From Leptoclinus maculatus (taxonomy: Eukaryota > Chordata > Actinopteri > Perciformes > Stichaeidae): a stretch of 64,000 bases of DNA. The notes under the pieces are model-generated. The model was not told the DNA's origin. It saw nothing but the letters and a program-made list of their open reading frames with translations, and ran no database searches. The DNA is taken from assembly GCA_032191485.1 (NCBI GenBank), contig JAVDOI010000002.1, positions 7,271,577 through 7,335,576 on the forward strand, in the 5' to 3' direction. Positions 24,047 through 47,220 of the stretch are shown piece after piece; position 1 is the first letter of the stretch, and every line of letters begins with the position of its first letter. A program made the position numbers and the translations under genes.

Positions 24047-26450
24047 GGCCCCTCTATAGCTCAGTCCTGCTTACGAATGGAATACAGCGAAATCTTTCTG
24101 TGCTTTATGGATTTCAAAATAGTGAATTACAGAGATAAGGAATTGCCAGCCAATATGTTTTTATGCAGAGTTCGTGCAAACTCCTAAAAGGAATGTCTTC
24201 AACAAAAAAAAGAATTGCTTTTTTTTTCATAAACCTAAATGGTAAAGATATAAATGTTAGATAAGAATGTCCTCATGGAGCCAATTCTGATTTATTTTGC
24301 ATTAGCATGTCCACATTATCAGTGGACCTCTGATGGATTGCAGTATGCATGTACAGCATGTGCGTAAATTGTACTCCCTGGTATTTAACAATCTAAACAA
24401 AACTGAGTTTCCTCTAGGATAGTGGTTCCCAACTTTTTTCATCTTCAAAAGTGTCTTCCTGAAAGCCTCGTTGCAAACATCTAAGCATAAGTAAACCAAA
24501 GTAAATATTCCATACTCTGATTGTTTCATTTGAATAGTTTTTAGAGGCTTTACTTGGTTAAACTCTAGTATTTCAGAATAAAAAGCAACAATAGAGAAAA
24601 CTCAAACTTGTTAATAATCTTGTGACCCTTCATATTGATACAACCATTTTTGTTGTGTTATATCTTTTTTTTTAATCTATCTTTTGTATCATCCCCACCA
24701 CATGTTCTCATACCAAAACAAATGACCCACGTGTGGACCAGATGACATGTGAAGCATCTGCTTTTCCTCTCAGCATGTCTATTTAGAGAAACGGAGTATC
24801 ATAAAGAAAATAAAAGTCCTTCTCTCTGGCCAGTCTGCCATAAATATCCAGCAGACTCTCTGAACAGGAAATGCCAGCATCCTGTGAAGAGGAACACAAG
24901 AGTAATGCTTTCCACCGTAGTTCAGTCTCTTTCTCCCTCATGCACGCTCTCTAATGCTTGTTTACGTGTGTCAGGTTAAACAATATCCCTGCCCGCCAAT
25001 ATCCCGAATTCTTGCTTTAATGTGCGCTTCCTCCCGTGGTCGGCTGTGGGCCAGGTCAGCTCTGCTGTGGCCAATGAGGAGAAGGTGACTACTTCCCCTA
25101 AAGAAAACCCTGCTGCTGCACGGAGCTGAGGAATGCCAGAAATGTTCACAACTGGCCTCCTTTCTATTTTTACAAACCTCGTCCTTTATGCCTCTCTTCC
25201 CTTCTTATGGGGTTTGTTTTCTCAGTGAGAGGTGGTATTGTTTCCATACAGCAAACACACACATAAAGTTATTGAAGTGGTTGATTAATAAGTGCCTGTT
25301 TCTCAGAAGGAATCTCAGGATCAGTTGATGTGTCTTTGATATTTAAGGTGACCATTAGAGGATGATTTAATGCAGATGTGGGGCAGTTTGTGCTGTAAAA
25401 GTGCACTTGGCTCCTACAGATCCAAACAAATACAGAGCGTATCGTCAAAAAGCTTCCTGTGACATCCAGATAACCGTGGAATGAAACTACGGTCCTGCTT
25501 AATGGTTTCTGAGGGTTATCAGGCAACAGATCCTGCTTTTAAACGGCCCAGTGAGGCACATGACTTTGTAAAAAATCCATTTGTCTCTCTTGAGTCTGTG
25601 TAACAACAGTGAAAACAGATAACATTAATAAAACAAATATTGGCTTTTCTCGCACTCTACAAAACCTGGATGTCTGACATCTGCTGGGCTCTAAGATGTT
25701 TTTCTGCTGTCGGCGTTTCATCTCGTGCTAACCCAAACCAACAGGCCAGTCTGTCAGCGCCTCCGGCCATGACGCATTGATCCCCGGAGGTTTGTGAAAA
25801 TCCAGAGCTGGGATCTCAAAATGTAAACCTCTTGGGAAGCTGGAATGGCTACATTCTACACTGTATAGGTCAAAACCATCAGTTATATAACCAAAGATTG
25901 TTTGACAGCAGTGCGACATTTTTCCCTGTGGCTTTTCCCATCTGTGTGCCACTGACACGCTACAAAAAACAAGCGGTACCGTGACTGTAATCACATTTCT
26001 CCATCATCTGACTGGACGAAGAGAACATGTAACCTCATGACTGTGTGCGTGGCAAATAGGCCGACCCTTTCACGACACCTGAACTGGAACCCATCTGTCT
26101 TGTTATAAGGTTAGATTAGATGCAGAGACACTTGCAGCCCATCCTTATTTTCTTGGGCCCAACCAGCGACCCGCTTCCATCACCAGATAGAAATGAAGTC
26201 TTCCCAGCTCCTCGTAGCGTTCCTCTCTCTCCAATCCGCCTGACCTCTCTGCTCCGCTCGTCTCCGTTTGTCTCTTCTGTCATGTTTTTCTCTCTCCATG
26301 TCTCTCTCAATCTCGCTATCTCTAGATCTCTTTCAGTGCACCAGTTTTGTCATAAGTAGTTCCCCTCGCACATTACATGATGGGGAAATTCCTTTACGCT
26401 CAGGTTCCTGATTATACTGCGGAATGAGAGTACACTGATGTCAGAGAGCT

Positions 26451-26485
<35 letters not shown>

Positions 26486-27590
26486 AACTTTAATTTCATC
26501 CCTTTGGGTTTCTGCTCTATTGACATCCTCTTAGTCATTCTCTCCACATCAGTTCGCTCCTGCTACATTCCAGCGTTGACCTTTAAGATCTTTAAGATCC
26601 ACATAAAGCCTGCACCACATGCAAGAGCTTCGGCCTCTTGACGCTGACGGATATCAGTTGCTGGTAGAAATGGACCTTAATAAGTGGATGAAAACAGGGA
26701 AAGGATCCCAACGGTTACCTGAGATTCTGCCTCTTCGTCCCACAACGCTATGGCAATGGTAAGACCGAGCATGACGAATCAAAGGCGGCGGCTGAAGTTC
26801 TCCATGTCCGCTGACCAGATGTTGACCGGTACAAACAATGGAGATGTATTTCTTTCCCCGTGTCCCAGCAATGCTTGCAAGAGAAAAACAGAACGAGAGG
26901 GGAGAGAATTTCCAGAAACACTCGTAACCGCTGGTAATATGTTTCTCATCGTGGTGCATTCATAGCAGCGAGGGAGGCAAATGCCTTTGGTTAAGCGCAG
27001 CTATTTATTCTGTCCCTGGAAACGGTTGAAGAACAACAAAAGCATTCTCAGCGAAGAGCAGCACGACCTGATGCTGCTGCCTGTTTTCCTCCGTCTGCGG
27101 TGGCCACATCCTCCCTCAACATGGGGGCACTATACTGGCACACACATCGCACCCCCCAAAAAAAGCCACACAAAAGGCACACTCAGCTCGGAGAGAACTT
27201 TTCAACTCCAAAGCTGTGTGAGGAACCCGACCAACACAAGGGACGCTGCTAAGTTGATCCTTAAAAGGTTCAATTTCAATGCGGGTAAGCTCATGGAAAG
27301 AAACAAAAACACTGCCAGTTCTGTTTGGATTTGCAGGACGCGGTGCACACCAATGCGCACTCGCATGTACTTAAATTGTAGTTGACACACACACACACAC
27401 ACACACTCGCCAGAGTACCCACGGTGAACTCTGTCCGCTGACTCGTTACAAGCTTGGGAGGGAGTCCAGGTTTTGTTTCAGACTGACAGGGAACAGATTC
27501 TGTCGGTCTCTTTTTCCAGCGCTTGATTTTCGACCCACAGCGCTCTGCTTGTTTACTATGGTACTGGATTAGGGAGTTATTTGGAGCACG

Positions 27591-27630
<40 letters not shown>

Positions 27631-28440
27631 CAAGTACCTCCATTCAGGACTCAGGCACGTGCTTTAGGGATAAGTTTGGATAAGACTCTTTCACTCATGA
27701 GAGTTCCGCTTTCTTATGGCTCTCTACATCCATATTTGTTTGTGTTGTTGCAAGTTTTGAGTTGCATTTAGTGTTCAGCAACGTTATGAACATTTAATAT
27801 TCAACACCAAAACTAAGAAAAAAGTCATGGATAAAGGTACGGCTGTCAAGTTTTCTTTTTTTTTGTTTTCACAACCAGACCATATATCTCCATTATTTGT
27901 AACTCTTGACGTCTTTCATTTTCTCACTGTCTGAACACATCTTATTGACACATTCTCAACCCTGCTCTGCGTACATTGTATATACAGTACAAACACATAT
28001 CGCATTCATCGACTACACCAGTCGTATATTTACGATCACTGATGAAGTAAGTTGGAGTTGCACCACCGTCTCTCACTGAATATAAGTTCATGAAATTGGA
28101 CAGAAAGGAGAGAAAAAATTCGTAGCAATAAATGGCCTCAATGGTCGGACAAACGAGCAAGTAAGATGTCAAAACTATACGACACATTCTGACTCTTTTG
28201 TCCCGATGGTTCCTGGTTATTCCTGCATGATGTCTCTATATTTTTTTATCTCATCTGGCTTCATGTATTCCACGTGTTACATGTTCCACTTTATACATCC
28301 TGTCTTGATTTTGATCACTTTCTGTTGTATTTTTGCTTTCTTTCTAACATAAAGTTAAAGTACTTTTTCTTCTCAGCTGTATTACTCTGCCCATTTTCCA
28401 AGTGCATTGGTCTTCAGATCAAAATCTTCTCTTTGTAAAA
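24047..28440. other. Intergenic region with no recognised gene
   Basis: I see no convincing exon. Around 24419-24660 a TAGTGGTTCCCAAC start and later CTTGTGACCC recall a hAT-like non-autonomous element. Microsatellites occur at 26449-26479 (TG), 27387-27408 and 27595-27628 (CA). The remainder is unremarkable unique-looking sequence. Confidence 0.5.
27595..27628. repeat. (CA)n microsatellite
   Basis: A short CA tract; a second one of about 22 bases lies at 27387-27408, and a TG tract lies at 26449-26479. Confidence 0.9.
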
Positions 28441-28448
28441 TCATTGGA

Positions 28449-29150
28449 TCAAAAGAATTGTTTCCAGTTGCGAGCGAGCACGGGGATACACATGACATCC
28501 ATCTCCAAGCTGGGCAACATTTCATCCTCACTTTTTGACTTGCAGCTGTTAAAAGCTTCTCGGGTCGGGTTTCCAGATTGTTGCACTTCAGCCAAAGAAT
28601 CTTTGTCAGCAGTGTCTGGGTCGCGGTTGAGATTTACTATCAAATCAGCTGGTGCTGTTCCAAAATATGCTGGATTTAACCAGGAAAAGCCCTGATCTGG
28701 GGCAAACATCTCTATTGTAGAGTTGATGCGGCCCAGGTGAAACATCAAACTGCATTATATCGATTGCTCTGGTGTCTACCTTTATCGAAAACGTGTGGTT
28801 TCCTCGCAATTTGTCCAAAGATCGGAACTCGATCTTGAACCGCATGAGGGAGATAAACAGACAATACAATCACACAAGCTGACCGAGAGTGCACACATTC
28901 AATAGTGGCACAAGTACACACATACACATTGTATGTGTACACCCCACCAAAGGTGACCTTGCTCTCCCTGCCAAAAGTGGACCTTAGGCCCCGGGTGACG
29001 TCCTGCAGCTGCTTTGGGGTCAGGGAGGTCTGCACCGCCGTGTAGTGGTATCTCAGTGGAGTTGAAGACTTGATGACAGCATTTTGCCATAAAGACGACT
29101 GGGGTTGTAGTTTGTCTCGGGCGACAGGGGGGGGGCGCGTGGGCTGCGTC
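28449..29150 (-). other. Unidentified coding-like segment
   Basis: Three minus-strand stretches read like protein but match no family I can name. Segment A (about 29112-28965) follows an ACCCCAG acceptor-like site and contains YHYTAVQTSLTPKQLQDVT, then STFGRESKVTFGG, before a GTGTAC donor-like site. Segment B (about 28838-28785) contains FRSLDKLRGNHTFSIK before GTAGAC. Segment C (about 28705-28449) contains MFAPDQGFSWLNPAYFGT and NLNRDPDTADKDSLAE and runs to a stop. They lie in order on one strand, but phases between them are not established and C has no clear splice partner. This could be a small lineage-specific gene, a decayed gene or chance. Confidence 0.2.
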
Positions 29151-29479
29151 CTCGGCAGTGCACGTTCCCCATGTGGATGTGAGTTTGTCAGTTGATGCCT
29201 CTGTGAAAGAGATTCAACTAGACAGCAGTACCTCTGTGTCTGACAGGCTGTCCCTGGACATCATTGATAAATACAGACGTCAAGTCTTAATTAATTATCA
29301 TTAAGCTGCGTCCTCCAATAGGTCTGCCTGTCTCTTGCACTAATGTTTGATCTGTTCCCCATCTTGTCCAAAGCAGATTGACTAACCGGCTGAAAGTTGC
29401 AAACATACAAACTTCCCCGCAGACATGTGTTATAGATAAAGTGTGCAAATAGCAATGGTATTATTCAAGCATGTTCAAA

Positions 29480-29487
<8 letters not shown>

Positions 29488-29538
<51 letters not shown>

Positions 29539-29544
29539 TATATA
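29488..29544. repeat. (TA)n microsatellite
   Basis: About 45 bases of pure TA followed by ACATATATATATAC. Such tracts can extrude as cruciforms. Confidence 0.95.
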
Positions 29545-31333
29545 CAGTATGAGGTACAATAGTCTAGTGAAGAGATGGTACACAATTTGAGTACTTAACT
29601 TTCATTACATACTGACAGTTTACTTTTAGTGTGACCTCAGGGCAAATGATTAGAAGGTACATAAAAGGTTCATGAACAGGCGAAGCAGCTTGCCCGGCTC
29701 TGTCTCAAGCACCTGTAGAGCTCTCTTACCACAGAAAGGTGAAAACAACAGTTTTACACTCAACTACATGTAAGCTAAACTATTTGTTGATGAAGAGCAG
29801 CCTTTGTTTAAACCACCCAGAATGTCAGTGCAGCTTCTGTTTCTGTATCTTTGTGATGGACTTTCTGCTGCTGGCTTGCATGGCTCAGCTCACACATCAT
29901 TGATACATCGATGGCTTATTGAAGCCTGAAGTGTTTCGTTTTCCAAGAGGGGGCAGCAGATGTTTGTGGAAGAGATCAAACCAATGTTGTTGTGCCATTT
30001 TAAGTAATGTTGAATCATACATAGGAATCATAATGTTATCAAGCTTTTCAATGCACTCAGTCACTAATAAACATTCAAACTCTGGACTTTACCTGGTTTC
30101 AACCAAGTGGAATAACAATGAAAGTGGTGACTTACTGCACTGACTAAAATTATTATTATTACCTATTTTGCAAATGACAAATAGACTGCTGTTTATGCAC
30201 TCACTTCAATTTCAATAATAATTTAATAAGGGGTTGTTAACTCAAATCTTTTTGAGCAAAACCCTCTATTAGCAAAATGCGTACTGGGTACACAAGTTTG
30301 TGTTGTTGCAAGTTAAACATTTGCATGTACGTATGCAAACATTTGCCAGTTAACAGTAATTACAATGTACACCTGAAAGTGATGTGTAATACGTTTTGCA
30401 AGTATTTGATCATAAACCAAAGTTGGCCAATTGGTATAATTAAAATGTTGACGAAATAAAAGCACTAGATGAAAAGTTATTTCAATCAGGTCAGCCGGTC
30501 CCCAAAGTCAGTCGGATTAATCCTCTGGGGACCATGAATATCTTTACAAGATGTCATTACAGCCCATCCAACAGCTGTTGAGCTATTTCAGTCTGATTGT
30601 ATTTGTAATAAAGGCTCTTTCTGTCTTTCTAAGGATTCTTTTAGTAGGTTTACTGTGGCAGTGCTAGCTGCCGCTTGTTGATTTGTCAGTATTATGAGCT
30701 CTGTCGGCGTGATGGAATTTTTTGTGAGAAAGAGGAAAGTAAACATGTCCTTTTCAGTGGAATTCTCCTCCAGGAATATTTCTAGGTTTCTTGGTGCCTG
30801 GAAAAATGAATTAGTGTAAAGGTCAGCTGTCACATCTTTTTATGTGATTGTCAGTTGATTTTCTCCTTGTTTTCCCTTTCTCCTGGCTTTTTGTGTTATG
30901 CAACTCTCTTCCACAGAGTTATGGACATTTGTGCATGTTTGTGTGTGTGTGTGTTTAACATTGTCATGGCTGTCAAATTGTCATATTGTCTGAAGCTTCC
31001 TGATGTAATCGGCCAAATCGGAGTGTGAAAAAAGAGTCTGGAAACAATAGCTGGGGGTCAGACAGGTCATGTGGTAATATAATCCCTGGGGTGTAGAAAG
31101 GTACAGGCCCTTTGCTTCCACTCTCCCACGCTCACCTGGGCCGTCTATTAGCCAAATGGACCTGCTTGTCAGTCACGTCTGCTTGAACAAGTTTACCTTC
31201 TGTGTCCTTCAGCAATGATGATTCCTGATGTGACAGCCTGAGGCTCTCTATTTTCAAGAGGGTTCAAGAACTAGGAATATCATTGAGGACAGATTGTCTC
31301 AGCACTTTGAATACTGAAAATCAAACAAACTGC

Positions 31334-31770
31334 ACATCTTCCATAAAGCCTCGCCGCTAGGTTGGTTGGTCCAACACTTTAGTCCATGCAGACTAAAATA
31401 TCCCAAAAACTAGTCAGATGGACGGCCATGAAAGTTGGACCAGACATGCATGGTCCCCAGAGGATAACTGATAATGACAGTGGGGATCACCTGACTTGTC
31501 CTCGAGCACCATCATCAGAACAACATTTCAATTTCTACAGTTCTTTATCAATATAGCTGCTCCCATCTTCCTGGGCTGTACTTCATGTTCAGCGCTAATT
31601 AGCAAAAGTTAGCATGCTAATATCAAGCTAAAAGATGGAGAACATTATAGCTTTTTAAACATCGGCATGTATGTCATTGTGAGCATGTTAGCATCCTGAT
31701 GTTAGCATTTAGCTCAAAGCTGCACACAGGTAAGTAAGCGTAAGTACAGGTTTAAAGGGCCGCTAGCATA
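31334..31770. repeat. Teleost interspersed repeat ('GGTCCCCAGAGGATAA' / 'TTAGCATGCTAA')
   Basis: The stretch runs from GTTGGTTGGTCCAACACTTT through GGTCCCCAGAGGATAACTGA and GGATCACCTGACTTGTCCTC to GTTAGCATGCTAA and GTGAGCATGTTAGCATCCTG. This order belongs to a repeat that is very common in teleost introns and intergenic DNA. A reverse-orientation fragment (CCTCTGGGGACCATGAATAT) lies at about 30490-30600 and another forward one at 2551-2760. Confidence 0.55.
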
Positions 31771-33194
31771 TCTATAGACTCAGTAGTAGTCTCTTTTTTT
31801 GAGTGTGTGCAAAATGTCACATATTTAATGTATGTTCTGAAAATAAAATGTGTCTTCTGCACAAACAAACATTTCTGACACTACTTTTAAGTTGACTGGA
31901 TGCTGGGAAAGGTGGGTCCCTGTAAACCACTGAAAAGTCACATTGGTTTCATAAACCTCATATTTCTGTATTTGTCTGTTTGTGTATAAAACACTGGGTT
32001 AAATGTGGAAATTAATTTTAAACTGAACCAGCATGGGGAAAGTGGACCTTTCTTTCATCAACTTTTCCATATTGTTGTGAATGCTTTAAGGTGATATTTA
32101 TTATTATTTGGTGATTAATAACTCATTGAACAGAAATTACTTTCTGTTTGTTCTAAGCTTGTTATTGAAAAGGACTTTATGTCACACAATATTAATGATT
32201 TCCTCCATAACAAGAGCATAACCATAGCACGAGATGTGAGCGGCTCTAAAAATGTTATCATTTGTTTGTCTGGAAGTCTAACACTGCTTGAAAATGTGTG
32301 TGTGGGTGGAAAACAGTTGAGAAGAGAACATCAATATTATTCCACAGCGCCAGAACGCACAGTACCTTGGAAAGAGGGGGAAACAATCCTTCTTATAAGT
32401 CCATCATCAGTTTGTGTCAAATACAGCGAATCCCAATTTCATGCAGATTGATGAAACGTACGATCGTTTGTGTTCTTCAGGCTGCAGAGACTCTGAAACA
32501 CACAGCATTGTTATTTAACACTCAATAAGGTATGGGTTGTTGTTTGCAGTATTTCTGTACATAACATTACAGTGATATTTCTGGATGATTAGTCGCCATT
32601 GGTGTAGCTGTTTCTAACGTTGTCTAACATCCCAAACCCATGTTTCTCAGTGCCTGGATCACGAGGACACTGAGGCCTACAGCACCAGAACAGCTGCACA
32701 AGCATCTCTGTTATCCCAAAGAAAAAAAAATCTAGTTTACCATTACGAGAAACACAACATTCCTTGGGACAGTTTTCTGCCAAACTAAAGTGCACTTAAT
32801 GTTTGCCTTAGATAAAGGAGCTAAATAATAAGCTCAGTCTCGTTGGGGTTCATGCTTTGAAACGGCGGAGTAAAAGTCCCGGGAAGTGTAAACACGACAG
32901 GATTTCTTGGTCTGTTATGAAAGCTTGCTCTCACCCCTGGTTATACATGACACGCTGGGAAATATCAAATTAAATGAGCTTGTCCAAAAAAAAAAAAATG
33001 TTAGATAAATAAAGAGCTCTATTATTACTTTGGACTGTTGTGGCTATATAGCCGCCATCCCCCTTGAAAAAATATGCCGGATAGAGAACAAGATGTTCCT
33101 CTTCCCAGAGAGGCTCAAGGTTTTAATAGTGAGGTTTTATACCTCAAGGAAACCTCTTATAAGTTACATGTTTATTTTTTCATAGGCAGAATCA

Positions 33195-33346
33195 CAGTGG
33201 TGGAAATATGATAGATTAAAAAAATATTATTTTGATGCCAGTTTGTACTTTTACTTTGAAAGCATTTATTTTACTTGTATTATAGTATTTCTGCTCTGTG
33301 GTATTGATACTTGTACTTAGATCTGAGTACTTCTTTTCCCCACTAC
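33195..33346. repeat. Short inverted-repeat (MITE-like) element
   Basis: It starts CAGTGGTGGAA and ends TTCTTTTCCCCACTAC, whose reverse complement begins GTAGTGGGGAAAAGAA, so the ends are imperfect inverted repeats. The interior is AT-rich with TTACTTGTA and GTACTT motifs. A related start (CAGTGGTGGAAGACGTATTC) occurs at 52248. Confidence 0.5.
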
Positions 33347-34124
33347 TATAATATATTTATATATAATATAAATATGTGAAATGAGTTTTAAAGATGAAAG
33401 CTGTGAAGTTTCCTGCCGCTGTTTGACGAGACTGAGAAAGTCAAACCCTTCCAACATGGGTGGAGGCACAAGTGGATACTTCTGTTTGGACTCATTAGAA
33501 CATGATTGCCTGTAGACGGCTAGACTGAACGAATCCAGTCGATAAAACAATGATAAGCGACATGTTAAAGAAAAGGCCCATTGTGCACTAAATACATAAC
33601 TGTAAATCAAATTACAAGTGCCCCTTATGGGCAGTTTCCTATTCGTCTGCCAAATAAATGGCCAGGATCATGTTTCAGGCACAAAGTTCAGCAGGTACTC
33701 AAGATAAATTCATCTGTCCCAGACAATGGTCGGTGCTTTTATTACAACTTCTAACATACAGAGGGAAAACACAACACTCAAGTTCTCACGGGCCACTGAA
33801 ACTGCAGAGCCTGTTCAATAGCACCACCGTGAGGAGTGATGACACATTGAAATCCCACTGTCCCTGAAGCCACCATGCAGGGAGACGGGGTTGATTGAAG
33901 CCGAACCGCGGTACAATATTGAGGTACTTCTACGCTTTTATTTTTCAAAGAAACGTACTTTTACCGGCCTACTTTTATCTATCTATACACTGAATATATA
34001 GAATCTCAAGCCAGTTTCTGGGTAGTGAGTACCATCCCTTCAGTGTAGTATTACTACTTTCCCTTCACACTTGAATATCACCACTGTGGCAGATTGATCA
34101 GAGAAAATTAGACAAGAGACAAAA

Positions 34125-35031
34125 CTTAATCCAGCTCTTTCCAATTTATTGACACAGAGATGCACAATTAATGTGGGTGTAAAATGATTTCTGAGGATTG
34201 AGTTTTATTTTAAAGTGTCTGCTGTTTTTACTCCCATCTAAGTGCGACAATAACATTTTAAGCTTTAACATACAAATGAAAATCAGCACACTGTTGCTAC
34301 AGAACGTCTATGGATCCCCCTTCATCCTCACCGTGTCGACTGATCAAGAACACATCACTTAACACAAAAGGACATTTATGGCAATGTTAGCGCGCTACGC
34401 GGGATTAAACGTCGGTTCGTCTCCACCTTTAAAGCACTGACTGACATCCTGATTTAAGTGTAATTGTATTCCCTTTGGACCTTTATAGCGCTGGGTGTGA
34501 GGTGTCAATGCTTTGTGCAGAACAATGCAGAGAGACAGAGAGACAGACAACGTTGATACAACAATGTGGAGAGGACAGACAGGAAAGTTGTAAACCGTAG
34601 AGTGACAGACACTTCTGTCACTTTACTCTGAATAAGCGCCAAACAACATAATCAGTCAAGACACTTGCACAAAACACCTTGTTTATGATGGTACTGCAAC
34701 ACTGCCACAAAGGGGGGGAACACAAATGCAGATTGTATAAAGGAAAGATTTGCATAAATAATATTAAACTAAATAAAACAGGTAAAACAAAATGACTTCA
34801 CTAAGACAAGACACATAACGGATTACAGATAATGCTATTTTTCTGAGGAATGAATAGTAATTTGTGAGTAGATAGGAAACATGGCAGTCTGATGGATGAT
34901 CTTGTGGAGTGTAACTCATGGAAACTGCATCTCTCACACACACACAAAAAAAAAAAAATCACTATTCAACTTCACGCAGATTCTCAAGAGATGAGCGACA
35001 TCGACTAAAGAAGAAGAGTAGTCGTCCCATC
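34125..35031 (-). other. atp6v0a1: Probable 3' UTR of atp6v0a1
   Basis: Downstream of the stop codon on the minus strand the sequence has no further exon. An AATAAA signal is present on the minus strand at 34150-34145 (TTTATT on the plus strand), preceded by a gene-free 880 bases. Other AATAAA-like sequences occur closer in, so the true end may be nearer. Confidence 0.4.
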
Positions 35032-45205
<10,174 letters not shown>

Positions 45206-46435
45206 GTTGCTGAAGGATGGGAGCGCTCTGCACCCTTAGAACCAAACGGGACCTCTGGAAACTGAACATCGATATATACAGGCGATTAGTCGGCGAGACG
45301 TGAGGGAATCGGAGAAGATCGACATTCTACACTTTTCTCTGCATGGCACCCTGGTGTCAAGACCACTAATGAGGGAGGTGTACATCAGCTCTGTGTTAGT
45401 TTAGCACAAGTGTGACAAAAATAAAAAAATAAACCAGCTTGCCCCTCGTGCTGATCTCATGATAGGTGAAGGAATGTTGTTACACTCACGAAGTGAACCA
45501 TCGCAATTAAGGGATGTAAAATTTGATGTATAATTTCCATTGTGAAAACAAGTTAAAGATTAATAGTTAATCTCGTTAGAATGCGGTTTACGCAATATTT
45601 CTCATTTGACACGAAAGGTGAAGGTTTTCTCAGACTAGCTGAGCTAACCAGCACAGCTTCGTGCTGTAGAACCACCACAGGGCTTATCTGTGGATTACAA
45701 GGTATCACGTGACCAGCAGCTCTAGTAAACCTCAATTCTCACACTGCCTCAAAGCAGAGGGCACATCCACTGGTTCAGCGTTAACGCAGCAAAACAGGTG
45801 TAAATAACACCATGAAACCTGACAAAACTAACGATTCACAGCTAAGACTATTCGTATTGATCTCATCGATTAACAGATCGGGTATCAAACCCTTTTTGTA
45901 ACTAGTTTAGCGACGTTACCCTGACCAGTCAAAGCTGATGTCCGATAGTTACAGTTAATGGCTAACCAACATTAACACGACACTGTCACATCTAACAGGG
46001 CACCGATCCAACAACTATTAACATCACGTGATGCACTGACGTAGCATAGACACACAATCACAGACTAACTAATTAGCGTCAACGGTTATTTAACGTTAGC
46101 AGAGATAATAGTAGCTAGTTGACGGATGCTAGTCAGATTAGCAAGCATTAGTTAAAGTGCCATTTAAGAACACGATGACATTATACAACAGAAAAGTAAC
46201 AGCAGGGGTTAATATTTACTTATTCTGACATCATGTTGTCAGTTATCTCACTTACATTACAGTTAAACTGCCTCAGTTAGGACTTTAAAGAGTGTGTTGG
46301 GGCGAGGAAGAGAGCTAACGCTAACTTAGCGCACCTGTTGATCAATATTTGACTTAGCCCACATTAATAACAACATCAACGCTGGAGGAGTTTATGTAAT
46401 TAATTTGCCGTATAAATAAACAACAGTGTCCTTAC

Positions 46436-46500
46436 TGTTAAAGCGGAGCTTCAGTCTCTCTCCTCCTTGGTTTCCTTCCTGGTTTCCTGTGCTGTTTGTT
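46436..46500 (-). promoter_or_regulatory. atp6v0a1: Probable first (non-coding) exon and start region of atp6v0a1
   Basis: The coding exon has an acceptor-like CATCCTTCAG just four bases before its ATG (exon start about 45209), implying an upstream 5' UTR exon. A good donor, TTTAACA|GTAAGG, lies on the minus strand with the exon edge at 46436, preceded by purine-rich sequence. The transcription start is placed near 46.5 kb by inference only. Confidence 0.45.
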
Positions 46501-46540
46501 GTGGACTGGTGGTGGTCGGTACTTCACAGCTGACAGCTCC

Positions 46541-46570
46541 TCTTCTTCTTCTTCTTCCTCTTCTTCTTCT
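46541..46570. repeat. (TCT)n short trinucleotide tract
   Basis: TCTTCTTCTTCTTCTTCCTC and adjoining triplets just outside the proposed atp6v0a1 first exon. The minus strand is GAAGAA-rich. Confidence 0.85.
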
Positions 46571-46657
46571 GCTGTCTTTGAGGTTTCACAGCAGTTGACT
46601 GCCTTAACGCCTCGTTACTGCCTCCTACTGGACATAGCATTCCTTAATAATGTAGAG

Positions 46658-47212
46658 CAGGGGTCTTCAACGTTTTTCAGGCCAAGGACCCCCACACTGA
46701 TAGAGAGATGGAGCAGGGACCCCCGACTATATATACTGTATACAATTGTGTTTTATATTAAACTGGGCCTAGTGCCATGTATAAACATACCTCTTTATTG
46801 TGCATTCAATACTAAGCTTTTCAAATAATACACAGGATCATATATTCATGTTTTTATTTTAAACATGTGCAAGGTACAGTGAGTAGGGTGGCCGTGCCAC
46901 TGCCATTTATAAACATACCTTGTCAGCTGATACCAATGCCAATATCAACATTGTCTGTCAATTGCATGATAATCATGATAATTGACATTTTTATTTTAAA
47001 CATAAATGTGGAAACGAAAATCAGTGATGGCCTATTAGTGCCACTGCCATGCATAAACATACCTGTTATCTTGCATACAATACTGAACTATTAAAATAAT
47101 GGACAGATTCATGTTTGGAAAAAAATAATAATAATTAAAAAATTGTCTAATCAACCAAAAATGTCGCGGACCCCCTGCAGTACCTCCGCGGACCCCATGT
47201 TGAAGACCTCTG
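46658..47212. mobile_element. Non-autonomous hAT-like DNA transposon, 555 bp
   Basis: The left end CAGGGGTCTTCAACGTTTTT and the right end GTTGAAGACCTCTG are inverted copies (CAGAGGTCTTCAAC when reversed). The flanks ATGTAGAG (46650-46657) and GTGTAGAG (47213-47220) agree at 7 of 8 bases, fitting the 8-bp target duplication of hAT elements. The inner ends both carry GGACCCC/GGGGTCC motifs. The interior has no transposase frame and contains an ATAAACATACCT block three times (about 46782, 46910 and 47053). Confidence 0.8.
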
Positions 47213-47220
47213 GTGTAGAG

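Larger units (their letters stand above)
29151..34120. other. Intergenic region with no recognised gene
   Basis: I see no convincing exon between the coding-like segment and the 3' end of atp6v0a1. It contains a TA microsatellite (29488-29544), fragments of one teleost repeat family in both orientations (30490-30600 and 31334-31770) and a short inverted-terminal-repeat element at 33195-33346. The rest is AT-rich unique-looking sequence. Confidence 0.5.
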
